Assembly: GCA_947175975.1 (NCBI GenBank)
Contig: CAMWOX010000121.1
Span: 1-5,441 of the forward strand
Direction of reading: 5' to 3'
From: an uncultured Ruminococcus sp.
Lineage (GTDB): Bacteria > Bacillota > Clostridia > Oscillospirales > Ruminococcaceae
DNA: 5,441 bases
The notes below the pieces were generated by a model. It did not search any database. It saw only the letters and a list, made by a program, of their open reading frames with translations, and was not told the origin of the DNA. Numbering within the stretch: position 1 is the first letter of the stretch; every line of letters begins with the position of its first letter. Of this stretch, positions 1-5,394 are shown piece after piece. A program made the translations under genes and the position numbers.

Positions 1-1234
1 GTGCAATGCCGGACGGCTGAACGGTAATCGCAAACATGGACGCTTCTTCCGGATACATGTTTGTAATTACGGTTTTTGCGACATAGCCGATGATCATGCC
101 GTTTAAAATGCCGGAAATAATTCCGATCACGCCACCGATCAGGCAAATCAAAATTGCCTCTGTGACGAACTGCATCCGGATGGATCTGTTCTGTGCGCCC
201 AGGGCTTTGCGGATGCCGATTTCTTTCGTCCGTTCCGTAATGCTCACAAGCATGATGTTCATAACACCTACACCGCCAACGATTAGGGAAATTGCCGCAA
301 TCACGGAAATTGCAAGCGTAATGACATTCACAACAGCATTAATCATGCCAAGTTGTTTCTGCATGTTCATCACATCAATCGTCATATAAGGCTTTTCGGC
401 TTTCACATACTGTTCATTGAAGAAATCCCGTAATAACTGTTCCTGCATGTCAACATCATATTCCGGATTATAATAAATATCTGCCCAGTAACGATAGTTG
501 TCTTCCTGACGGAGTAAATACATCATGGTATCTAACGGCACATAAACCGGTGTGACTTTTTCAAGTTCTTTCATGCCAGGTTGATAGGCCTGCTTGGCAT
601 AAGCCTCCGGCATTTCATAGACACCGACAACGACAAAATCCTCTGCCTGTCCTGTCGACAGATCCAGTGTAACTGTCTGTCCGAGCGGATCTGTGTCCGG
701 AGAAAAATACTGTGATACAAACAGATCAGACACGACAATCGTCTGTTTCCGGTTTGTATTATCCTGATAATTGATCCCTCTGCCGGACAGTATGTCCAGA
801 TCCATTCCCTCCATGTGTTCAAAATTCAGAACGCCATTGATATTTACGCTCATGGACTGGTCTTGCCAGTTGCGAAGTTCCGAAGAACCATAACTATCTG
901 TCAGATTCATGCTGAAATAGTCCGGATAGGTCTGGACTAGTCCGTCAAGCATCTCACGGGAGAGCCTGTCATCCTCCTGCCACTCCCAGTTATAATAGCC
1001 GTCTTCGTCCGGCTCAACTTTTTCCCAATTAATCTGCGAGTAGATCTCAAAAAAATTCATAGATCCCATAGAATTGAATGTATTTGTGAGTGTTTTCTGG
1101 ATGGATGACCCGATTGTCGTGATCGTGATGACAGCACTGATGCCGATAATAATGCCAAGCATGGTTAATAATGCCCGCATTTTATTTGCCAGAATGGAGC
1201 TGAATGCCAGCCGGATATTTTCAAGAATCTGCAT
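1..1234 (-). CDS. MacB/FtsX-type ABC transporter permease (C-terminus cut by window edge)
   Basis: This is the membrane subunit of a three-part ABC exporter, partial: 411 codons are open and no stop is reached before the left edge. The N-terminus has the MacB-type pattern NKMRALLTMLGIIIGISAVI (residues 17-36), which forms TM1 at about 22-43. A large extracytoplasmic domain follows (about 44-296), including an acidic and aromatic stretch at 74-90. TM2 lies at about 300-328 and ends in GGVGVMNIMLVS. The cytoplasmic motif ITERTKEIGIRKALGA (332-347) is the hallmark of the FtsX/MacB permease family, and TM3 is at about 360-386. By family topology only TM4 and the C-terminal tail should be missing. 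The ATG at 1234 has the ribosome site GGGGGTGA 6-7 bases upstream and overlaps the ATPase gene by 14 bases, so the two are probably translationally coupled. The substrate cannot be read from sequence; relatives export peptides, macrolides or lipoproteins. Confidence 0.95.
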   Translation of the reverse strand, partial: MQILENIRLAFSSILANKMRALLTMLGIIIGISAVITITTIGSSIQKTLTNTFNSMGSMNFFEIYSQINWEKVEPDEDGYYNWEWQEDDRLSREMLDGLVQTYPDYFSMNLTDSYGSSELRNWQDQSMSVNINGVLNFEHMEGMDLDILSGRGINYQDNTNRKQTIVVSDLFVSQYFSPDTDPLGQTVTLDLSTGQAEDFVVVGVYEMPEAYAKQAYQPGMKELEKVTPVYVPLDTMMYLLRQEDNYRYWADIYYNPEYDVDMQEQLLRDFFNEQYVKAEKPYMTIDVMNMQKQLGMINAVVNVITLAISVIAAISLIVGGVGVMNIMLVSITERTKEIGIRKALGAQNRSIRMQFVTEAILICLIGGVIGIISGILNGMIIGYVAKTVITNMYPEEASMFAITVQPSGIA

Positions 1235-1931
1235 GACTTTTCACCCCCGTATCTGCAATAATACTGCCGTCGCTGATGGTAATCATGCGTTGTGTTTCCT
1301 GTGCCAGCTCCTGACTGTGTGTAATTAAGACAATTGTTGTGTGTTCTTCCTGGTGCAGCTTGTGAAACAGATCCATAATCATGCGTCCTGTTTTGGAATC
1401 CAGTGCGCCAGTCGGTTCATCCGCCAGTAGGAGAGAGGGCTTGTTTGCCATTGCCCTTGCGATTGCTACACGCTGTTTCTGTCCGCCGGATAATTCATTC
1501 GGCTGATGATTGGCTCGTTCTGACATGCCGACGATTTCCAGTAATTCCATTGTTCTTTCCAGACGCTGTTTTCTCGGCATACCCGCATACATCATAGGCA
1601 TTTCTACATTCTTGATGGCATTCGTCCGAGGGATTAAATTAAACGTCTGGAATACAAAGCCGATTTCCTTATTTCTGATCCTGCTTAGTTCTGCATCGTC
1701 CAGAGTACTGATATCTGCACCATTCAGAAAATAACTGCCATCTGTTGGGCGGTCAAGTGCGCCGATAATATTCATGAGTGTACTTTTGCCGGAACCAGAC
1801 TGCCCGACAATCGAAACAAATTCTCCCTCCTGAATATCCAGGGAAATGCCATTCAGGATCTGCAATTCATTCGGTTTACCGATATAGTATTTCTTAATAA
1901 TATCTTTCATAGAAATCACTGTCTTATGCAT
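1221..1931 (-). CDS. ABC transporter ATP-binding protein, MacB/LolD/YknY class
   Basis: This 236-residue cytoplasmic ATPase should power the permease encoded downstream. All nucleotide-binding motifs are intact: Walker A GQSGSGKST (43-51), Q-loop glutamine Q95 in FVFQTFNLIPR, signature LSGGQKQRVAIARA (147-160), Walker B LLLADEPTGALDS (167-179, catalytic E172), and the switch histidine H205 in LITHS. The TFNLIPR and TGALDS wording is typical of the MacB/LolD/YknY (o228) subfamily, and the length fits a lone nucleotide-binding domain. I chose the ATG at 1931 because GGAG lies 9 bases upstream and the conserved domain begins within about ten residues. The frame is open further upstream to 1982, but that would overlap the preceding gene by 59 bases. 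The gene overlaps the membrane-fusion gene by 8 bases (ATGCATAA) and the permease gene by 14, so the three very likely share one mRNA. Confidence 0.96.
   Translation of the reverse strand: MHKTVISMKDIIKKYYIGKPNELQILNGISLDIQEGEFVSIVGQSGSGKSTLMNIIGALDRPTDGSYFLNGADISTLDDAELSRIRNKEIGFVFQTFNLIPRTNAIKNVEMPMMYAGMPRKQRLERTMELLEIVGMSERANHQPNELSGGQKQRVAIARAMANKPSLLLADEPTGALDSKTGRMIMDLFHKLHQEEHTTIVLITHSQELAQETQRMITISDGSIIADTGVKSHADS
1241..1248 (-). promoter_or_regulatory. Ribosome binding site of the permease gene
   Basis: On the minus strand this reads GGGGGTGA, one mismatch from the ideal GGAGGTGA, and lies 6-7 bases before the ATG at 1234. It sits inside the last codons of the ATPase gene and fixes the permease start. 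Confidence 0.75.
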
Positions 1932-3459
1932 CGCCGTCAGCTCCGTTTCCCTGATTGGAGTGAATCCCTGGTAAAATCTCACCGTCCTGATGGTCGCCGG
2001 GATTTATAATAATCTGGTCGCCCTCCTGAATCTCAGAAGAAATAATCTCTGTATAATAACTGCCCTCCATGCCTTTCTCAATTTTCACCGCTTTTGCTGT
2101 TGCCGTACCATCACTGTTTGTCACCGCAAGCAAAATATGACTGGATTCTTCACCGGTTTCATCCGTATCTGTCACAATTGCATCATAGGGAACAGCAAGT
2201 ACATGTTCTTTCTCACTCAGGATGATTTTTACTTTCGCATTCATGCCAATCAGCAAATTAGAATCTGTTGCCTGATTCAGCGTGATTTCGGCAGAATAAT
2301 TCCCGGAACTTGTCCCGGAATTTGCCCCCATACCGGATGTGCCACCCTGTGCGGAATTGTTATAAATATTTACCACACGATTGACAGTCGCATCAAATTC
2401 CTGGTCACCCGTTGCAGAAGTCTTCACCACTGCCGGCATACCTGCCTGGATTTTCAGAATATCCGCTTCGTTAATCTGGACAGTGATTTTCAGAGAATCC
2501 GTGTCTTCAATTGTCATCAGGGCATCTGTCGTGGGTATGCTCCCTTGTGCGATATTCAGCGATGTAATCACACCGCTCTTGGGGGCTTTTACTGTACATT
2601 CTGCAATCGAATCCGCCAGTTTCTGCAATTCCGTCCCGGAATTGGTATCCTGCTTGAACCGTTCTGCATCCAGAATATCCTGATAATTCTGGATTGTCAT
2701 ATCTGCACTGCGTTCTGCGGCGGCATAGGCATCCACTGCGGATTGTACGGCATTGTCGTATGTATCAAGCTGATCCCGGATTGCCTCCAGGGAGGATTCC
2801 TTTGCCTGCACATTTGCTTCTGCGATCTGATAATCCTGTGATGCCTGTGCATAGGCTTCCGGGTTTTCTTCCGGATTTGCGGAATCCATTCTGTGCTTGG
2901 CATCATCCCGTTTTTCAGTTTCTCTGTTTAATTCGTCAATCAGATTATTTTCTTTCTGATACGCTTTTGTCTGTGCATTGACAGCATCGTCAATTGCTCT
3001 TTGTGCTTTTGCAAGATTGATTTCTTTATCCTGCTTGGCATCTTCCAGATTACGCAGATTGATTTTGTGCGTGTTGTCGTCCTGACTTTGTGAATTTTCC
3101 TGTGATTTCAGCAAATTGTCATATTGCTGTTGTAATTCGGAGCTGTCAAATACGCACAGCACATCTCCTGCGTTGACATGACTGCCGATTTCTACATGAA
3201 GGGATTCCACTTTGGCAGTCAGTTTACTGGTAACTTTCACAAGATTTTCGCTTTCCACATTGCCGGATACACTGATATGATTTGAAATATCATGATATTC
3301 GATCTGGGCTGTTTCAACAACATTTCCGGAGGAACTCTGTACAGAGCTTGTACTATTTCTGATGTAAGAAGTAATCCCGACAGCAGCTCCGCCTATGAGA
3401 AGCAAAGCAACCACAGCAATTATAATCTTACGGTTTTTCTTTTTTCTGATCTGTTCCAT
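1924..3459 (-). CDS. HlyD/MacA-family membrane-fusion (periplasmic-adaptor-like) protein
   Basis: This 511-residue protein is anchored by one N-terminal membrane helix (KIIIAVVALLLIGGAAVGIT, 11-30) after a basic stretch (RKKKNRK), so most of it lies outside the membrane. A first half of a lipoyl-like domain follows (about 60-108: VSGNVESENLVKV...VNAGDVLCVFD). Next is a long, charged, Ala/Gln-rich helical hairpin (about 109-285) broken near SANPEENPEAY (193-203). The second lipoyl half, VKAPKSGVITSLNIAQGSIP, is at 290-309, and a beta-barrel and membrane-proximal region fills about 322-495. A Gly/Ser/Asn-rich loop (369-388) interrupts the barrel. In Gram-positive bacteria such proteins (YknX of Bacillus) work with a separate ATPase and permease, matching the two genes downstream. 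This one is longer than typical MacA/YknX, mainly through the helical hairpin. The ATG at 3459 follows an in-frame TGA closely, so the start is well fixed. It is the first gene of the operon. Confidence 0.95.
   Translation of the reverse strand: MEQIRKKKNRKIIIAVVALLLIGGAAVGITSYIRNSTSSVQSSSGNVVETAQIEYHDISNHISVSGNVESENLVKVTSKLTAKVESLHVEIGSHVNAGDVLCVFDSSELQQQYDNLLKSQENSQSQDDNTHKINLRNLEDAKQDKEINLAKAQRAIDDAVNAQTKAYQKENNLIDELNRETEKRDDAKHRMDSANPEENPEAYAQASQDYQIAEANVQAKESSLEAIRDQLDTYDNAVQSAVDAYAAAERSADMTIQNYQDILDAERFKQDTNSGTELQKLADSIAECTVKAPKSGVITSLNIAQGSIPTTDALMTIEDTDSLKITVQINEADILKIQAGMPAVVKTSATGDQEFDATVNRVVNIYNNSAQGGTSGMGANSGTSSGNYSAEITLNQATDSNLLIGMNAKVKIILSEKEHVLAVPYDAIVTDTDETGEESSHILLAVTNSDGTATAKAVKIEKGMEGSYYTEIISSEIQEGDQIIINPGDHQDGEILPGIHSNQGNGADGDA
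1941..1944 (-). promoter_or_regulatory. Ribosome binding site that decides the ATPase start
   Basis: On the minus strand this reads GGAG, 9 bases before the ATG at 1931 and within the end of the membrane-fusion gene. The next in-frame ATG (1910) has no such site, which favours the 1931 start. Confidence 0.6.
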
Positions 3460-3472
3460 GTATATTCAGGAA

Positions 3473-3477
3473 CTCCT
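3473..3477 (-). promoter_or_regulatory. Ribosome binding site of the membrane-fusion gene, unusually distant
   Basis: AGGAG on the minus strand lies 13 bases before the ATG at 3459, longer than the usual 6-9. An in-frame TGA between them rules out an earlier start, so the long spacing is real if the ATG is correct. It may lower translation of the first gene. Confidence 0.6.
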
Positions 3478-3526
3478 TTCTGTTTATCTGTACTATTTAT
3501 TCTAGCACAGTGTGTATTATAACATA

Positions 3527-3555
3527 AGTATAGCATATTTTATTTTCCTTGTCAA
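3527..3555 (-). promoter_or_regulatory. Sigma-A promoter of the exporter operon
   Basis: On the minus strand, a perfect -35 TTGACA (3555-3550) and TATACT (3532-3527) are separated by 17 bases, with a TG one base upstream of the -10 (extended -10). Transcription should start near 3520, giving a leader of about 60 bases. An overlapping TATAAT at 3521-3516 lacks a matching -35. Confidence 0.85.
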
Positions 3556-3579
3556 GTGCTTTTCTCATAATTTTAGAGA

Positions 3580-3598
3580 TCTTAAAATAATTTTAAGA
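3580..3598. repeat. 19-base palindrome, candidate operator
   Basis: TCTTAAAATAATTTTAAGA has two perfect 9-base arms around one central base. Its near edge is 24 bases upstream of the exporter -35 box. The size and symmetry suit a dimeric regulator. No GC stem or T-tract marks it as a terminator for either strand. Confidence 0.5.
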
Positions 3599-3630
3599 AA
3601 ATCATAATTTTTAGATCCTCACTGTAAAAT

Positions 3631-3645
3631 AAATTATCATAATTT
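3631..3645. repeat. 15-base palindrome overlapping the third direct repeat
   Basis: AAATTATCATAATTT has perfect 7-base arms around one central base. Its right half belongs to the third TCATAATTTT copy, and it ends 11 bases before the -35 box of the rightward promoter. It could be an operator for the rightward gene, but the sequence is very AT-rich. Confidence 0.4.
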
Positions 3646-3656
3646 TCAACATATTA

Positions 3657-3685
3657 TTGACAATTCTGAGAATTTATGCTATAAT
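3657..3685 (+). promoter_or_regulatory. Consensus sigma-A promoter of the 182-residue gene
   Basis: TTGACA (3657-3662), a 17-base spacer and TATAAT (3680-3685) match the consensus exactly, with an extended -10 TGC just before. Transcription should start near 3692, about 39 bases ahead of the ATG at 3731. This predicts strong basal activity unless repressed. Confidence 0.88.
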
Positions 3686-3716
3686 CAAAATAAATTTTTG
3701 CGAAATAAAATCAGCA

Positions 3717-3726
3717 GGGGAGGTGG
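3717..3726 (+). promoter_or_regulatory. Strong ribosome binding site that decides the start of the 182-residue gene
   Basis: GGGGAGGTGG contains GGAGG 7 bases before the ATG at 3731. It rules out the upstream TTG at 3698, which would lie only about six bases from the predicted transcript start and has no such site. Confidence 0.85.
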
Positions 3727-3730
3727 TTCA

Positions 3731-4279
3731 ATGCCAGATTCGCAGAGAAATCCGGAAAAAAATAAGCTGATTACAGTACGCCTGATTGATGGTAAATGGG
3801 CTAATAAAGTCAACAGAGAAATGATTATTGGTTACTGTAATTATAAATTACATCCCGGTGCATTAACAGAACAATTATTAAAATCACATGCTTGTATGCA
3901 GAAAAAATGTCCCTATCTGAAACGATTGCAGGATAGAAAATTCTGGAAAGATAGACAGGACAAGCTGGAACATAAGAAAATTTTGAAACAGACAAAACAG
4001 GCACAGGAGGAAATTTCCAGAAAGCTCCTCGCAGAAGCACAATGGCTCGCTGTCAATTATCATGTTGCAATTGAAATTATGCAGGTCAGTTTTGACGCTG
4101 ACCGGAATTTCTATAAAATATTCTATATTTCAGATAAATCCCAAGACGATCATGAAGAATATCTTGATTTTCTTCGTGCTTACCGTTATCTGAAACATGC
4201 AGGAGCTGAACTGCGTCATATCCGGGATATGAATGGCAACTATGTAACGAAAAAAGAAAAGCACTGCTATCAGAAGTAA
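3731..4279 (+). CDS. Hypothetical protein with Cys/His cluster and PSP1-like C-terminal segment
   Basis: I do not recognise this 182-residue protein by name. It has no signal peptide or membrane helix, so it is probably cytoplasmic. The N-terminal part carries C36, H41, H53, C55 and C60 in GYCNYKLHPGAL and KSHACMQKKCPYLKRL, a spacing that could bind zinc. Residues 62-108 are highly charged and likely helical. The C-terminal part (about 112-165: IEIMQVSFDADRNFYKIFY, then a helix, then AELRHIRD) recalls the core of the PSP1 domain of YaaT/RicT, where a DRN-containing strand is followed by an FYFTAD-like strand and an IELRQI strand. It lacks the Cys-rich stretch that follows in real PSP1 proteins. 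Transcription is divergent from the exporter operon, with its own strong promoter and ribosome site, so the gene is likely expressed. No helix-turn-helix is evident, so a role as regulator of the exporter is unsupported. Coding status is secure; function is unknown. Confidence 0.85.
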   Translation: MPDSQRNPEKNKLITVRLIDGKWANKVNREMIIGYCNYKLHPGALTEQLLKSHACMQKKCPYLKRLQDRKFWKDRQDKLEHKKILKQTKQAQEEISRKLLAEAQWLAVNYHVAIEIMQVSFDADRNFYKIFYISDKSQDDHEEYLDFLRAYRYLKHAGAELRHIRDMNGNYVTKKEKHCYQK

Positions 4280-4335
4280 TCTTTTGGCACAATATGATTT
4301 TCTTAAAAAAAGATACAAATATTTCAGATAACCCC

Positions 4336-4364
4336 TTGCATTTTTTGACGTTTTATGCTATGAT
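4336..4364 (+). promoter_or_regulatory. Probable sigma-A promoter of carB
   Basis: TTGCAT (4336-4341), 17 bases, then TATGAT (4359-4364) with an extended -10 TGC. The start would be near 4371, leaving a leader of about 58 bases. That leader is too short for a PyrR-type attenuator with terminator, and none is seen. Confidence 0.7.
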
Positions 4365-4415
4365 TAGTACAAGCATGATTTTATATGCCAAAATTTTTTT
4401 GCGTTTGACGCAGTT

Positions 4416-4420
4416 AGGAG
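4416..4420 (+). promoter_or_regulatory. Ribosome binding site that decides the carB start
   Basis: AGGAG lies 8 bases before the ATG at 4429. The frame is open upstream to an ATG at 4294, but that region contains the promoter and adds residues absent from the family. Confidence 0.85.
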
Positions 4421-4428
4421 AGTTTCAT

Positions 4429-5394
4429 ATGCCAAAAAAACAGGACATCCATAAGATTATGATTATCGGTTCAGGTCCTATTATCATCGGACAGGCTTGC
4501 GAATTTGACTATTCGGGAACACAGGCGTGCAAAGCACTCCGTAATCTCGGATATGAAGTCGTGTTAGTCAACTCCAATCCGGCTACTATTATGACCGATC
4601 CGGATGTTGCAGATATTACTTATATTGAACCGCTGAATCTTGCCAGACTGACACAGATTATCGAGAAAGAACGTCCGGATGCACTGCTTCCGAACCTCGG
4701 CGGACAATCCGGGCTGAATCTCTGTTCTGAATTGTCAGAAGCTGGTGTACTGGAAAAATATCATGTACAAGTAATTGGAGTACAGGTGGATGCAATCGAG
4801 CGGGGAGAAGACCGCATCGAATTTAAAAATACTATGGCAGATCTCGGAATTGAAATGCCCCGGAGCCAGGTTGCTTATTCTGTTGATGAAGCCGTTAAAA
4901 TTGCCGAAGAGCTGAAATATCCTGTTGTGCTTCGTCCTGCCTATACCATGGGCGGTGCAGGCGGTGGCATGGTCTATAATGTGGATGAACTGAAAGTCGT
5001 CTGTGCAAGAGGCTTACAGGCAAGTCTTGTCAATCAGGTGCTTGTCGAAGAATGTATTGCTGGCTGGGAAGAACTCGAACTGGAAGTTGTCCGTGATGCC
5101 AATAATAATATTATTACTGTCTGCTTTATTGAAAATATTGATCCGATCGGTGTACACACCGGAGATTCTTTCTGTTCTGCGCCCATGCTGACAATTTCAG
5201 AAGAAGTACAGAAAAAATTGCAGGAATACTCTTACAAGATCGTGGAAGCGATTGAAGTCATCGGTGGCTGTAACTGCCAGTTTGCACATGATCCTGTATC
5301 CGGCAGAATTGTTGTCATTGAAATCAATCCCAGAACATCCCGTTCTTCTGCACTGGCTTCTAAAGCAACCGGCTTCCCGATTGCTCTGGTATAG
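4429..5394 (+). CDS. carB: Carbamoyl-phosphate synthase large subunit, N-terminal part (frame broken near window end)
   Basis: CarB makes carbamoyl phosphate from bicarbonate, ammonia (supplied by CarA from glutamine) and two ATP, for pyrimidine and arginine synthesis. The 321 residues cover the start of the roughly 1,060-residue enzyme. Present are the pre-ATP-grasp fold with IMIIGSGPIIIGQACEFDYS (10-29) and LVNSNPATIMTDPD (46-59), and the first ATP-grasp domain. The latter shows R129, the R169-containing LRPAYTMGGAGGG loop, and the metal and ATP ligands Q284, E298 and N300 in VIEINPRTSRSSALASKATGFP. These are the carboxyphosphate-forming site residues known from the E. coli enzyme. After ALV (residue 321), where the family continues roughly S/A-AKIAxGYxLDEI, the sequence reads TAG and then unrelated G-rich bases. 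The domain is otherwise intact, so an assembly or sequencing fault at a contig end is more likely than a true stop. The gene upstream is not carA. Identity is certain; the 3' end given here is not. Confidence 0.93.
   Translation: MPKKQDIHKIMIIGSGPIIIGQACEFDYSGTQACKALRNLGYEVVLVNSNPATIMTDPDVADITYIEPLNLARLTQIIEKERPDALLPNLGGQSGLNLCSELSEAGVLEKYHVQVIGVQVDAIERGEDRIEFKNTMADLGIEMPRSQVAYSVDEAVKIAEELKYPVVLRPAYTMGGAGGGMVYNVDELKVVCARGLQASLVNQVLVEECIAGWEELELEVVRDANNNIITVCFIENIDPIGVHTGDSFCSAPMLTISEEVQKKLQEYSYKIVEAIEVIGGCNCQFAHDPVSGRIVVIEINPRTSRSSALASKATGFPIALV

Larger units (their letters stand above)
3565..3646 (+). repeat. Three direct repeats of TCATAATTTT between divergent promoters
   Basis: Exact 10-base copies start at 3565, 3602 and 3637, 37 and 35 bases apart. 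The first two continue similarly (TTTTAGAGATC and TTTTTAGATC). The regular spacing and position between two promoters suggest protein-binding sites. AT-richness raises the chance of coincidental matches. Confidence 0.6.
3460..3730. promoter_or_regulatory. AT-rich divergent intergenic regulatory region
   Basis: This 271-base gap separates the leftward exporter operon from the rightward 182-residue gene. It holds two outward-facing promoters whose -35 boxes are about 100 bases apart. Between them lie three TCATAATTTT repeats and two palindromes. No small open frame with a convincing ribosome site was found in it. Confidence 0.8.

Noticed and set aside
90..389. 99-codon plus-strand frame
   Set aside because: It is antisense to the TM2-TM3 part of the permease; its Met/Ile/Thr-rich composition mirrors membrane-helix codons read backwards.
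1932..1982. 17-residue N-terminal extension of the ABC ATPase
   Set aside because: It overlaps the upstream gene deeply, and the ATG at 1931 gives the usual domain start with a GGAG site.
1990..2841. 283-codon open frame on the plus strand
   Set aside because: It lies wholly antisense to the well-supported membrane-fusion gene, has no ribosome site, and its Cys/His/Ile-rich product looks like a frame shadow.
3698..3730. TTG start giving an 11-residue longer version of the unnamed protein
   Set aside because: It would lie about six bases from the predicted transcript start without a ribosome site, while the ATG at 3731 has an excellent one.
4279..4314. Possible terminator after the unnamed gene (ATCTTTT ... 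AAAAGAT)
   Set aside because: The stem is AT-only with a loop of about 20 bases and no following T-run, so I cannot support a terminator; read-through into carB is possible.
4401..4411. Small hairpin GCGT-TTG-ACGC in the carB leader
   Set aside because: A four-base-pair stem with the T-run on the 5' side is not a terminator, and it is too weak to call a regulatory structure.
4294..4428. 45-residue N-terminal extension of CarB, in frame
   Set aside because: It contains the -35/-10 promoter, lacks a ribosome site, and does not fit the family N-terminus; ATG 4429 has AGGAG at the right distance.
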